Source: Rhizobium sp. Root1203
Lineage (GTDB): Bacteria > Pseudomonadota > Alphaproteobacteria > Rhizobiales > Rhizobiaceae
Direction: 5' to 3'
Assembly (NCBI RefSeq): GCF_001424945.1
Contig: NZ_LMCW01000034.1
Span: forward strand, 27,324 to 91,323
DNA length: 64,000 bases
Below, piece by piece: positions 1-8,462 of the stretch. Positions within the stretch are counted from its first letter, which is position 1, and every line of letters starts with the position of its first letter. The notes beneath the pieces were generated by a model that did no database searches, was not told where the DNA came from, and saw only the letters and a program-made list of their open reading frames with translations. The position numbers were made by a program, and so were the translations under genes.

Positions 1-554
1 ATCGCCGCAACAGTCCACCAGACCAGCGAGGGGACGCCGAAGAGCGAACCGGAACCGAAGAAGCCGGTAAAGACGCTGTCGGTGACGGGGATGGACCGCA
101 GATTGGTGAGGGAACGGGCGACGCCGGCAAAGAGCCCCATCGTCGCAAGCGTCACCAGGAAGGAGGGCAGCCTGACATAGGCGACGAGCACGCCGTTGAT
201 CAGGCCTATGGCAATACCCGCGCCGAGACCCGCAGCAATGCCCGTCATCATGCCGTAGTCGGCCATGACGACTGCGGCGCATAAGGCCGAGACTGCGACC
301 GCAGAACCGATCGACAGATCGATTTCGCCGGCGGAAAGCACAAAGACGAGGCCGATCGCCATGATGGTCACCGGGGCTGTCTGGAGCACTATGTTGGAAA
401 GATTGCGCACCGTCAGGAAGCCGCTGTCTTTCAATACGATAGCAAAAAAGAGAAAGATCGCGAGAAAGCCGAAATAGACGACGTATTGCTGCAGGTTGAT
501 GCGCTTGGCGAAGCTCCTTCTCGGCTGGAGGGCGTTCGATTGAGCAGTGGACAT
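1..554 (-). CDS. Sugar ABC transporter permease (RbsC type), partial: C-terminus beyond window
   Basis: The reading frame opens with ATG at 554 and stays open to the window edge, giving the first 184 residues of an inner-membrane permease. After a polar N-terminus it has repeated hydrophobic segments and the RbsC-family signature around GEIDLSIGSAVAVSALCA, followed by AIGLINGVLVAYVRLPSFLVT. A typical family member has about 320-350 residues, so roughly half is missing. It lies 62 bases after the second binding-protein gene of the same operon, with a stable hairpin in the gap. The ATPase is not in this window and presumably lies beyond position 1. The substrate is unknown. Family assignment is secure, specificity is not. 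Confidence 0.88.
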   Translation of the reverse strand, partial: MSTAQSNALQPRRSFAKRINLQQYVVYFGFLAIFLFFAIVLKDSGFLTVRNLSNIVLQTAPVTIMAIGLVFVLSAGEIDLSIGSAVAVSALCAAVVMADYGMMTGIAAGLGAGIAIGLINGVLVAYVRLPSFLVTLATMGLFAGVARSLTNLRSIPVTDSVFTGFFGSGSLFGVPSLVWWTVAA

Positions 555-584
555 TGCGTTTCCTCCGAAGTGCGGGAATTTGAA

Positions 585-609
585 GCGGGAGGGCTCCCTG
601 CCCACCCGC
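585..609 (-). terminator. Intercistronic hairpin between binding-protein and permease genes
   Basis: GCGGG pairs with CCCGC and GGGC pairs with GCCC across one A-A mismatch, with a five-base loop. No T-run follows on the minus strand, so it looks like an mRNA-stabilising or attenuating hairpin rather than a full terminator. Confidence 0.5.
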
Positions 610-616
610 AGGCAGA

Positions 617-1681
617 TCACTTCATCGCATCAGCGATGCTGGCAGGGACGTCCCTGTTCAGCGACGTTTTCCAGCCCTCCTTGACCGTATCCTTGGTCAC
701 AGCCAGGGAATCGACGACGAGGAAGGGTGCGGCGCTTTTGCCGACCAGGGAGCCGGCCGCGGCACGGGCGACAGTGACGCCGATATTGTAGGCTTCGTCG
801 GCAACGAGGGCGCTGACATTTCCGCCCTTGACCATATCGAGGGCCGCCGGCTCGTTCAGATCGAGCGTGACGATCTTCGTATGGCTGTTTCCGGCCGAGC
901 GCAGTGTCGACAGGACGCTCAGCGCCGGCTCCGCCCAGGTGACGTAAATGCCGTCGAGGTCCGGGTTCTGGGTGACCATGGCTTGGGCGATTTCCTCGGC
1001 GCGGGCCGGATCAGCCATGCCGGCCTCCGCCGTGATCTTCATATTGGGATAATCCTGCTCGATCGTCGACTTGAAGGCGCCGTCGCGCTGGTTGGTCACG
1101 TAGAAATCGGCATCGTGGAAGATGTAGCCGACCTTGCCCTTCTTGCCGAGTGCCTCGGCCATTGCGACGCCCGCTTTGTGGCCCATCTGGTAGAGGTCGT
1201 CGGAGACGATCGTCACGTAGTCCTTGCCCTGCACATAGCCCTGCGGAGAATTGTCGACGAAAGCGAGCTTGACGCCGGCTTTGAGGGCCGGTTCATAGAC
1301 CGAAGCCGCTGTGGCCGGATCGACCGGCAGAGACAGGATGATCGACGGCTTCTTTGCAAGAACCGTCTCGACGTCGGCCTTCTGTCGCGCGCCGTCGAAG
1401 CCTGCATCCGTCTGTGCGATCACCGTCACGCCGATGCGCTTGAACTCGTCCTGCGCGCCGCTGTTGACGGCGTTGGTATATTCGCTCATCTCGTGCCAGA
1501 CGAGGGCTGCGGTGAACTTGCCGTCCTTGATCTTCTGTTCTTCGTCAGAGGTCAGCACCACGCTCGAGGCCGGTGTTGGCTTTTCGCCGTGCGGACCGCT
1601 GGTGGCGCCCTCGGCGGCGAAGGCATGGGTGGTAAAGAATGTCGCGGCCAGCAGCGCCGGCACCGTCAGAAATCTGGGCAT
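617..1681 (-). CDS. Periplasmic sugar-binding protein (RbsB-like), second of a tandem pair
   Basis: A 354-residue secreted substrate-binding protein of the periplasmic-binding-protein-1/RbsB family. The start at 1681 is chosen because AGGAG lies seven bases upstream and a clean Sec signal peptide follows (MPRFLTVPALLAATFFTTHAFAA). An upstream in-frame extension to 1831 has no such features. The mature part has the usual two-lobed fold, with motifs such as LSLPVDPATAAS, GYIFHDADFYVTNQRDGAF and DLDGIYVTWAEPA. It is clearly paralogous to the upstream gene at 1761-2828 over its whole length. It would capture a sugar or sugar-like ligand in the periplasm and hand it to the permease at 1-554. The ligand is unknown. 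The neighbouring M20 amidohydrolase suggests an acylated or amide-containing compound, which is inference. Confidence 0.85.
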   Translation of the reverse strand: MPRFLTVPALLAATFFTTHAFAAEGATSGPHGEKPTPASSVVLTSDEEQKIKDGKFTAALVWHEMSEYTNAVNSGAQDEFKRIGVTVIAQTDAGFDGARQKADVETVLAKKPSIILSLPVDPATAASVYEPALKAGVKLAFVDNSPQGYVQGKDYVTIVSDDLYQMGHKAGVAMAEALGKKGKVGYIFHDADFYVTNQRDGAFKSTIEQDYPNMKITAEAGMADPARAEEIAQAMVTQNPDLDGIYVTWAEPALSVLSTLRSAGNSHTKIVTLDLNEPAALDMVKGGNVSALVADEAYNIGVTVARAAAGSLVGKSAAPFLVVDSLAVTKDTVKEGWKTSLNRDVPASIADAMK

Positions 1682-1708
1682 CACATTGCTCCTGAGACTG
1701 TGTTTGCA

Positions 1709-1738
1709 AACGGTTGGCAGCGACCGCTGCCAACCGTT
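1709..1738 (-). terminator. Perfect 14-bp stem-loop between the two binding-protein genes
   Basis: AACGGTTGGCAGCG at 1709-1722 is the exact reverse complement of 1725-1738, with a two-base centre. On the minus strand it follows the stop of the first binding-protein gene and precedes the second. Only a short TTTG follows, so partial termination or 3' end protection of the upstream message is more likely than a full stop. Confidence 0.65.
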
Positions 1739-1760
1739 GCGCATGACGTATGCCTGCCGA

Positions 1761-2828
1761 TCACTTGGCAGCGTCGAGGATCGACTTCGGCGCGTCGCGA
1801 TTGAGGGAGTCCTTCCAGCCCGTCGAGACATTGTCCTTGGTGACGGTCAGTGCCGGAGCGACGATGAAGGCAGGGGTTTCCTGGCCAAGCAGCGACTTCA
1901 TGCCTGTCGCGGCCATCACGCGGCCGAGTTCATATGCCTTGTCGGCGACGAGCGCCGTGACGTTGCCGCCCTTGACCATATCGAGGCCGACAGGTTCGGA
2001 AAGGTCGAGCGTGACGACCTTCGTCTTGCTGTTGCCGGCTGAGCGAAGGGCAGCGAGCACGCCTTCGGCCGGTTCTGCCCAAGTGACGTAGATACCGTCC
2101 AGATCCGGGTTCTGCAGCAGCATGGCACTGGCCAGTTCCTCGGCACGGGCCGGGTCCGAGATGCCTTGTTCGGCAACAATCTTGATGCCGGGATAGTCCT
2201 TCTCGATCGTCGTCTTGAAAGCCTGGTCGCGCTGGTTGGTCACGTAGTAGGTGGCATCATGGAAGATGTAGCCGACGTTGCCCTTGCCACCGATCGACTT
2301 GGCGAGCGCATCGGCTGCCTGCTTGCCCATCTGGAACAGGTCGTCCGTGACGATCGCGGCATACTCGGTGCCATGCTTGTAGCCAGTCGGCAGGTTGGAA
2401 AGGAAAACGAGTTTCGTGCCGTCCTTGACTGCCTGGCGGAAGGCTTCTGCCGACGTCGTCGGGTCGAGCGGCAATGAGAGAACGACATTCGGCTTGGCGG
2501 CGAGCGCCGTTTCGATATCGCTGCGCTGGCGGGCGGCGTCAAAGCCGGCATCCGTCTGCACCACGACATCGACGCCGGCCTTGGCGAACTCATCCTTTGC
2601 GCCGGCCGAAACGGCATTGGTGAAATCCGACGATGTGTGCCAGAGAAGCGCAGCCTTGTAACCCTTGCCCTTCAGTGCTGCCAGGTCGGCATCGGATAGC
2701 TTGACTTCGGCGCTCGGTACCGCCGTCTCGCCCTGGGGGCCCACAGTCTGCGCGTGCGCGGGGGCGGCAGTCATTACAACGCCGGCCAGCAAGGCGGCAT
2801 TCAACAGTTTTTTCATCAGCATCGTCAT
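1761..2828 (-). CDS. Periplasmic sugar-binding protein (RbsB-like), first of a tandem pair
   Basis: A 355-residue periplasmic-binding-protein-1 family protein. Of three closely spaced ATG codons, 2828 is preferred because AGGGA sits just upstream. The first residues form a Sec signal peptide (MKKLLNAALLAGVVMTAAPAHAQ). It shares long near-identical blocks with the next gene, for example DPARAEE, QNPDLDGIYVTWAEPA and LDMVKGGNV, so the pair arose by tandem duplication. Ligand-contact regions differ more (SNLPTGYKHGTEY here, DNSPQGYVQGKDY there), which hints at different ligands. It lies 33 bases after the M20 gene in an operon under the ROK regulator at 4118-5332. Family is secure, ligand unknown. 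Confidence 0.87.
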   Translation of the reverse strand: MTMLMKKLLNAALLAGVVMTAAPAHAQTVGPQGETAVPSAEVKLSDADLAALKGKGYKAALLWHTSSDFTNAVSAGAKDEFAKAGVDVVVQTDAGFDAARQRSDIETALAAKPNVVLSLPLDPTTSAEAFRQAVKDGTKLVFLSNLPTGYKHGTEYAAIVTDDLFQMGKQAADALAKSIGGKGNVGYIFHDATYYVTNQRDQAFKTTIEKDYPGIKIVAEQGISDPARAEELASAMLLQNPDLDGIYVTWAEPAEGVLAALRSAGNSKTKVVTLDLSEPVGLDMVKGGNVTALVADKAYELGRVMAATGMKSLLGQETPAFIVAPALTVTKDNVSTGWKDSLNRDAPKSILDAAK

Positions 2829-2861
2829 GTTCCCTTTTTCCATTATTGATGGTTCGGCAGT

Positions 2862-4121
2862 CTATTCCTCGACGCCGCAATAGCGCGCCATGAAGGTGGC
2901 GAAAGCCACGATCCCGGCGAAATATTCCTCGACGTCGACATGCTCCTCGAAGGTGTGGCAGTTGCGGATATCCCCGGGCGCGCAGTAGACGGCGGGCACC
3001 CCCAGTCGATTGACGAAGAAGGGCGATTCCGACCAGAAGGGCGCGCCCCTGATCTCGCCGCGGCCGATGAACGCTTCCGATACGGCTCCCGCGAGCAGCG
3101 ATACTTCAGGCAGGTCCGACCGGATCTCTGCCGCCGAACCGCCGAGCGTGTGGTCGCGGCCGGCAGGATAGGAAATCTCGATGGCGATCTCGGGATCTGC
3201 GACTGCGCCTCGAATGACCGTCTCAAGGGCTGCGGCGGCCTCATCCAGAGATTCGCCAGGCAGAAGCTTTCGGATCAAGGAAAGGCTGCATTCTTCCGGC
3301 ACGGCGATGAAGCCGCCGCCGGCAAGTCCCGTAATCAACAGGAAGCCTCGTCCGACCAAATCATGGTTGGCGCGCGCCGAGATCTCGTCGGAATGCTTCC
3401 AGAGCGCCGACATGACCGCATGGCTTGCCTTCAGCGCATCCTTGCCGAGCTCCGGCACGCCGAAATAGGCGGATTTCCCGGTGATCTTGATGTCGGCGAT
3501 GAAAAAACCGATCTGTGCCGTGTAGACCGCAAGCTGGGTGGGCTCGACATAAACAGTAAAATCCGGCTTGGCGACGTCGCCCGCTTCGATCAGCGCTGTA
3601 TAGGCCTTGATGCCGGCGGAGACGCCGGTATCGGGTTGGCCGCTTTCCTCGTCGCCAACGAAGGCAAAGGCGACATCGCCCTTCAGTCTGATGCCCGCCC
3701 GGTCCAGAAGCGTCAGAGCGGCGAGCGAGCTGCAGATGCCGGCCTTCAGATCGCCTGAACCGCGACCCCAGATCTGTCCGTCGATGACGGCGCCGCCGAA
3801 GGGATCCTCTCGCTCGGTGCCGGCCCAGTGCTCGCGCCAGCCATCGACATGAACTGTATCGGTGTGGCCGATGAAGAGCAGCCGCGGACCGCCGCCGGTT
3901 CCCTTGCGCTCACCCCAGATGTTGGGACGACCGGGGCGGAAATCGGCGAGCACGACATTCTCGACAGCGCGCGACGCCATTTCATCCTTCAGCATCGCGA
4001 CGAAGTTGGCTTCGTTTCCCGTGATGCTCTCCCGGGCAATCGCGCCTCTGAGCAACTCAAGGGCATCGTCGCGATCAAGCGTTTCGGCAAGCCGTATTGC
4101 GAACGTATTGGAAACCGTCAT
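2862..4121 (-). CDS. M20 family metallo-amidohydrolase (ArgE/DapE/ACY1 type)
   Basis: A 419-residue cytoplasmic zinc amidohydrolase. Visible metal and catalytic motifs are GHTDTVH near residues 86-92, GRGSGDLKAG (the shared metal-ligand Asp), GDEESG (general base Glu and metal-ligand Glu) and a C-terminal CHTFEE. These are the landmarks of ArgE/DapE/aminoacylase-1 enzymes, which remove acyl groups from amino acids or small peptides. Length is normal for the family. Its ATG overlaps the stop of the upstream ROK gene by four bases, so the two are translationally coupled. Since it sits between a regulator and two binding proteins, it probably trims the imported compound. The exact substrate cannot be read from sequence. 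Confidence 0.85.
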   Translation of the reverse strand: MTVSNTFAIRLAETLDRDDALELLRGAIARESITGNEANFVAMLKDEMASRAVENVVLADFRPGRPNIWGERKGTGGGPRLLFIGHTDTVHVDGWREHWAGTEREDPFGGAVIDGQIWGRGSGDLKAGICSSLAALTLLDRAGIRLKGDVAFAFVGDEESGQPDTGVSAGIKAYTALIEAGDVAKPDFTVYVEPTQLAVYTAQIGFFIADIKITGKSAYFGVPELGKDALKASHAVMSALWKHSDEISARANHDLVGRGFLLITGLAGGGFIAVPEECSLSLIRKLLPGESLDEAAAALETVIRGAVADPEIAIEISYPAGRDHTLGGSAAEIRSDLPEVSLLAGAVSEAFIGRGEIRGAPFWSESPFFVNRLGVPAVYCAPGDIRNCHTFEEHVDVEEYFAGIVAFATFMARYCGVEE

Positions 4122-5332
4122 CGTCCTGCCTCCTTCAAGGCGATCATCTCGGCGGGCGGCAGAGACATGCGGCTATCAGGCGTATCGGCGCCGAAAAGCG
4201 CGTTGTGGAGATGCTCCAGACCGATCGCAGCCGCGCCGATGATGGCGGCACGCGCGCCGAGCACGCTTGCCTCGATCTCAACAGGATAGGGAAAGCACAT
4301 CGGCAGGAAGGTCTTGATGCGCTCGATCAGCTCCGGCCGCAGTCCGATGGAGCCGCCCATAATGACCTTTTGAGGATTGGCGATCGCCGCGATGGCACCG
4401 ATGCCGCGCGCGAGGTACTTGGCTGTTTCATCGAGCACGGCCATCGCATGCCGCTCACCTGCAACGGCACGTTCAAAGATGGCAGGAACTGTCGCATCGT
4501 GACCGGAAAGGGCTCTGTAGCGCTCCATGATACCGATCGAAGCGACCACCCGCTCGAAGGCGCCGGAGCGCAGGGATTCCGGATCGTAAGGATCGGCACC
4601 GAAGGGCAGGAAGCCAAGTTCGCCCGCCGCATTCGTCGCGCCTCGAACGAGCTGGCCGCCGACCATCAGGCCGCCGCCGATACCTGTGCCGACAGCGATA
4701 TAGGCAAGATTGTCGATGCCCTGTCCCTGGCCAAGCCAGTTCTCGCCGAGCACGGCGAGATTGACGTCGTTTTCCAGCATGACGTCGACGCCGAAAGTCT
4801 TTTCGAAAGCGGCGACGACATCCATCTTGTCGAACCCGGCAATGTTCGGCGCGAGATAGACCGCGCCGGTCTTCTCGCTCGGTGCCCCCGGCACGCCGAT
4901 CACAGCCATCCGGATGCGCTCGCGCGGAATGTCGAGATGGCTGGCTGCCTGCCAGCAGAGGGCCACGATCTGGTCGATGACAAACTGGCCGCCGCGCTGG
5001 TCTGTCGGCACCACCTCTTCGGCATAGACCTGAAATGCGAGGTCGGCGATCGCCACTCGGATCTTCGTGCCGCCGAGATCGACGGTGGCGATATAGGCGG
5101 CATCCGGGATGAGTTCGTAGGTAACAGCGGTGCGGCCGACATGGCCGCTGGTGCGCCCGGTTTCCTGCACCCAGCCGTTGATTTCGAGCTGCCGGACGAT
5201 CTCGGAGATCGTTTGCTTCGAAAGTCCCGTCTGCTTGGCGATGGATGCCCGCGAGATCGGGCCGTTTTGAACGATAGCCTCCATTACGTCGCGCTGCGAG
5301 AATTTTCGGGAGATGCGAAGGGGTTCGCTCAC
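4118..5332 (-). CDS. ROK family transcriptional regulator (NagC/XylR type)
   Basis: A 404-residue protein with an N-terminal winged helix (ISRASIAKQTGLSKQTISEIVRQL) and a C-terminal sugar-kinase-like ROK domain (VDLGGTKIRVAIADL, ENDVNLAVLGE, VGTGIGGGLMVGG). The GTG at 5332 is preferred because GAGG lies five bases upstream. An earlier GTG at 5359 has no such site and would overlap an inverted repeat. Proteins of this design repress sugar operons and release DNA on binding a sugar or sugar phosphate. It is the first gene of the minus-strand operon with the M20 enzyme, the binding proteins and the permease, so local control is likely. Confidence 0.85.
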   Translation of the reverse strand: MSEPLRISRKFSQRDVMEAIVQNGPISRASIAKQTGLSKQTISEIVRQLEINGWVQETGRTSGHVGRTAVTYELIPDAAYIATVDLGGTKIRVAIADLAFQVYAEEVVPTDQRGGQFVIDQIVALCWQAASHLDIPRERIRMAVIGVPGAPSEKTGAVYLAPNIAGFDKMDVVAAFEKTFGVDVMLENDVNLAVLGENWLGQGQGIDNLAYIAVGTGIGGGLMVGGQLVRGATNAAGELGFLPFGADPYDPESLRSGAFERVVASIGIMERYRALSGHDATVPAIFERAVAGERHAMAVLDETAKYLARGIGAIAAIANPQKVIMGGSIGLRPELIERIKTFLPMCFPYPVEIEASVLGARAAIIGAAAIGLEHLHNALFGADTPDSRMSLPPAEMIALKEAGR

Positions 5333-5349
5333 GTTCACCTCATTAATTC

Positions 5350-5364
5350 GTTCTGTCACCGAAC
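5350..5364. promoter_or_regulatory. Candidate ROK operator upstream of the regulator gene
   Basis: GTTC at 5350-5353 and GAAC at 5361-5364 form an inverted repeat with a seven-base spacer, just upstream of the preferred GTG start. Short, and found only once here, so tentative. Confidence 0.35.
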
Positions 5365-5493
5365 TATTATTCAGAGTTGCCGCATTGTCAATCCGAAATT
5401 ATGAATTGAACCGCGATCCGGTGATCCAGTGACGGCATTCGCTTGGCAACACTCGTGCGAAGGGCTAACTTGCGCTGGTGCATGGAGGCGTCG

Positions 5494-6294
5494 ATGACAT
5501 CAACCTTCACCATCCACGATGCGGGCGGCTATGAGCAGCTTATGGGCCGTTGGAGCCAAAAACTCGCGCCTCTGTTCATTGACTTCACAGGACTTTCCGA
5601 CGGCGAAAGGATTCTTGACGTTGGCTGCGGCACGGGGAGCCTGACCTTCGCACTTGCGGCGGCCGCAGATCTGAGCGAGATCGCGGCAATCGACTACTCT
5701 CCCGTTTTTGTCGACGAGACCGTCAGGCGCAATACCGACCCGCGCATAAAAGTCCGGCAGGCCGATGCCTGCGCCCTGCCTTTCGACGACGGCGCGTTCG
5801 ACCGTGCACTGGCGCTGCTCGTGCTGCACTTCGTGCCGGGGGCCGAGAAGGCAATCGCCGAGATGTGCCGCGTCGTGCGGCCGGGTGGCGTGGTCGCCGC
5901 AGCCGTTTGGGATCACCTCGGCGGCATGCCCGCGATGCGCATGATGGTTGATACCGTCGCGGCGCTCAGCGACAGTGGCCGGCAGCTGCGTGCCCGCTAC
6001 TGCTTCCAGCCGATGATGCAACCCGGTGAAATGAGACGGAGTTTTCTCGACCACAATCTCGCCGATGTCTCCGAAACGGAACTGATGGTGCGGATGGACT
6101 ACCGGAACTTCAATGATTTCTGGGCGCCGATCGCCGCGGGCGAAGGCCCCCTCGGAAAATTTATGGAGACCCTCGACGCCAGCGAGCGTGCACGGACGGA
6201 CGCCGCAGTACGTGACGCCTACGAAGCCGGGAGACCCGATGGGCCACGGTCTTTCGTGAACGTTGCCTGGGCCTGCCGCGGCGTCGTCCCCTGA
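5494..6294 (+). CDS. Class I SAM-dependent methyltransferase
   Basis: A 266-residue protein of the methyltransferase-11 type. The start at 5494 has GGAGG five bases upstream. An in-frame extension to 5443 lacks a ribosome site. Motif I is clear (ILDVGCGTGSLTFALA), followed by the acidic residue of motif II (AAIDYSP), motif III (RQADACALPFDDGAFD) and a post-motif segment (RVVRPGGVVAAAVWD). This layout resembles UbiE/BioC-like small-molecule methyltransferases. It stands alone, divergent from the ROK operon and ahead of a cold-shock gene on the same strand. The substrate is unknown. Confidence 0.85.
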   Translation: MTSTFTIHDAGGYEQLMGRWSQKLAPLFIDFTGLSDGERILDVGCGTGSLTFALAAAADLSEIAAIDYSPVFVDETVRRNTDPRIKVRQADACALPFDDGAFDRALALLVLHFVPGAEKAIAEMCRVVRPGGVVAAAVWDHLGGMPAMRMMVDTVAALSDSGRQLRARYCFQPMMQPGEMRRSFLDHNLADVSETELMVRMDYRNFNDFWAPIAAGEGPLGKFMETLDASERARTDAAVRDAYEAGRPDGPRSFVNVAWACRGVVP

Positions 6295-6398
6295 CGAACA
6301 AATTGTCCCTGCCATTCCGGCCGGCGATCTCCTTCAGCTTGACGCTGCCGGCGAAATGGCCACCTGATATCGCTGATCCACTATCCCAAGCCACGTAC

Positions 6399-6472
6399 AT
6401 GTTGCAGACGACGCTATCGAGCTATAGGTATTGCGTCGCGGCACTTTGCCGCGCAAGCAACGAGGATGAGTT
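6399..6472 (+). promoter_or_regulatory. Conserved leader of cold-shock gene, copy 1
   Basis: The 74 bases before the ATG match the leader of the second cold-shock gene (29983-30056) with about nine mismatches. It contains a stem CGCGGCA/TGCCGCG (6437-6443 with 6447-6453) and a GAGG ribosome site. Loop bases differ between the copies while the stem is kept, suggesting a structured 5' UTR such as those that control cspA-type genes by temperature. Confidence 0.6.
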
Positions 6473-6676
6473 ATGGCCACTGGTACCGTTAAGTTTTTCA
6501 ACGACGACAAGGGATTCGGCTTCATTACGCCTGAAAATGGTGGCGCTGACGTGTTCGTGCACGTGTCCGCGTTGCAGGGCGCAAGTTCGCTCCGGGACGG
6601 GCAACGCGTAAGCTACGACCTCGGCCAGGATCGCAAGACAGGGAAGTCGAAGGCTGAAAACGTCAGCGTGCTTTGA
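6473..6676 (+). CDS. Cold-shock protein, CspA family (copy 1)
   Basis: A 67-residue single cold-shock domain. The RNA-binding motifs are visible as KGFGFI (residues 13-18, RNP1) and VFVHVSAL (27-34, RNP2). It starts with the typical MATGTVKFF and is preceded by GAGG. Such proteins bind single-stranded RNA and DNA and melt secondary structure, serving as RNA chaperones in the cold or in stationary phase. It is almost identical to the protein at 30057-30260 (a few substitutions such as DD/ED, A/T, D/E), and the leader and part of the 3' region are conserved too, so the unit duplicated as a cassette. Confidence 0.95.
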   Translation: MATGTVKFFNDDKGFGFITPENGGADVFVHVSALQGASSLRDGQRVSYDLGQDRKTGKSKAENVSVL

Positions 6677-7059
6677 TCGGGCAACTGCCTGATCCTGGGG
6701 GTCAGCCGCGAACCTGAACCGGTCGTTGGTGTCGGAAGGGCAAAAATCCTTCCCCCCTCACAGCAAAAACCGCATTGCACGGTAGCATTGCTATGTCTGG
6801 TCACCTGGCGCGGTATCGGAGCCCTGCCCGCATGCCTCGCTCGTCCGAGCAAAATGCATGACGAAGTCGCCCTGTCATCCCGTCCAGATGCCGATCAGAG
6901 GACCTTTACTGGTGCAGGCGACTGTATTGTCTGTTCCAACTCGGGACTTTGGTTCGAATTTCCGGCAGCCATAAACGGTCCGTTAGGGATCTGTTGACCA
7001 TAATCGGGACCATGCGACGTCGCCGATACGACGGTCCTGATTTCCGCTGCCCTTCATCA
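6677..7059. other. Gene-free interval after cold-shock gene
   Basis: No supported gene. A short hairpin, GGAAGG (6734-6739) with CCTTCC (6748-6753), may end the cold-shock transcript. The stretch GGTCGTTGG followed by GTCGGAA near 6721-6736 recurs after the second cold-shock gene. The rest should hold the promoter of the DUF882 gene, but I cannot place it. Confidence 0.4.
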
Positions 7060-8406
7060 ATGACGAGAACCGTGTTCGTGCACCAAGCCATCGTTTCCAT
7101 TCCGACGACCACGTTGGCGTTGCTCTTTTCGTTCGTCGCCCACCGAACGGTGCTGGTTGTCCTGTTGATGTTTGCCGCCATGACGGGAGCTGCGCAGGCA
7201 GCGGCCGACGACCGGGCGCTCAAGCTCTTCTTTACCCACACGGGCGAAAGAGCCACTATCGTCTACAAGCGGAATGGCAAATTCGACCCCAAGGGTCTTA
7301 TGCAGATCAACCGCTTCCTGCGCGATTGGCGAAAGAACGAGCCCACCAGGATCGATCCGCGGTTGCTCGATCTCGTCTGGGAAGTGTACCGCCGCAGCGG
7401 CGCGAACGAGCCTATTCACGTTGTGTCTGCCTATCGCTCTCCGTCGACCAACAATATGTTGCGAAACCGTTCGCGCAGTACCGGTGTCGCGAAGAAAAGC
7501 CAGCACATGCTTGGAAAGGCGATGGACTTCTACATACCCGGCGTGAAACTCGCGACGCTGCGGGGGCTTGCAATGCAGATGCAGGTAGGCGGCGTCGGCT
7601 ACTATCCGACGTCCGGATCGCCGTTTGTCCACCTGGATGTCGGCAACGTTCGCGCATGGCCCCGAATGTCGCGGCAGGAGCTGGCGCGGCTGTTTCCGGG
7701 TGGCCGGACACTCCACCTCCCGGCCGATGGCCGGCCGCTACCGGGCTATGAGGTGGCAGTGGCGGATCAGAAGAAACGCGTGCGCCCCTTGGCCATCCAG
7801 AGCGCTCGCACTGACGATGACGACGATGCCGGGTCGGGCGCCATCGCGCCCGACGAGGTGACGGGCAGCCTCGTCGCTGCTCTTCTGCCGATCCCTCGAA
7901 GCCGGGCCGAGAACGGACTGGCGCGACAGCTCGGTCGACAGGCCGACGAAAACAACGACGATCGCCCCGTACCCGCAATCGTCTCGATGAGGGTCCCACG
8001 TCCGACATTGCGGCCGGAGAGAAGCGACGGATCCGTTGCGTCCACTCCGAGCGACGTCGCTCCTGTCGTATTTGCCAGCATTGTCGTGGGCAGGAGCATG
8101 GCCGGCGAGCTGCACGTGACCGACCGGGCGAAGAACTCGATAACCAATCGGATTGCGACGATGCAGCCTGTGCCCTCCGTGCCCGGCGCCGCGTTGCGGC
8201 AGCTGTCAGCTGGCGTCGGCGCCATCTCCACCAGGGCGCTTGTCGCATGGTCGCTGCAACCGCCTGGCATCGCGATCGACATGACGGCGCCCAGCCTTCC
8301 CGGCGTCCACCGCCCTGAAGAGCATGCTGAAAGCGAAGACGACGACAGCGTTGTCAAACTTTCCGAAGACAGGTTCAACGACGAAAGGTTCGGCATCGAA
8401 GGTTGA
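7060..8406 (+). CDS. DUF882 (YcbK/MepK-like) peptidoglycan peptidase-like protein
   Basis: A 448-residue exported protein. Starting at 7060 gives an N-terminus with a long hydrophobic stretch ending in AAQAAAD, a plausible signal peptide or anchor. No strong ribosome site is visible, so the start is uncertain. The DUF882/peptidase M15-like domain covers about residues 50-240, with the zinc-site pattern SQHMLGKAMDFY (H149, D156) and FVHLDVGNVRAW (H191). E. coli MepK, of the same family, cleaves 3-3 crosslinks in peptidoglycan. The remaining 200 residues are a low-complexity, Arg/Pro/Asp-rich tail without a recognised domain. Murein remodelling is inferred from family only. Confidence 0.82.
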   Translation: MTRTVFVHQAIVSIPTTTLALLFSFVAHRTVLVVLLMFAAMTGAAQAAADDRALKLFFTHTGERATIVYKRNGKFDPKGLMQINRFLRDWRKNEPTRIDPRLLDLVWEVYRRSGANEPIHVVSAYRSPSTNNMLRNRSRSTGVAKKSQHMLGKAMDFYIPGVKLATLRGLAMQMQVGGVGYYPTSGSPFVHLDVGNVRAWPRMSRQELARLFPGGRTLHLPADGRPLPGYEVAVADQKKRVRPLAIQSARTDDDDDAGSGAIAPDEVTGSLVAALLPIPRSRAENGLARQLGRQADENNDDRPVPAIVSMRVPRPTLRPERSDGSVASTPSDVAPVVFASIVVGRSMAGELHVTDRAKNSITNRIATMQPVPSVPGAALRQLSAGVGAISTRALVAWSLQPPGIAIDMTAPSLPGVHRPEEHAESEDDDSVVKLSEDRFNDERFGIEG

Positions 8407-8462
8407 GGCGTATGGCAGCAGCTGTTTTGAGGCACTGCGCGATACGTCAGGGATCGTCAATG

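Noticed and set aside
1709..1738. CRISPR repeat or attachment site
   Set aside because: A single perfect hairpin between co-directional genes; no repeat array or integrase.
4097..5404. Long open frame on the plus strand opposite the ROK regulator (435 residues)
   Set aside because: It is a shadow of the GC-rich ROK gene, lacks any family motif or ribosome site, and the minus-strand frame has clear HTH and ROK motifs.
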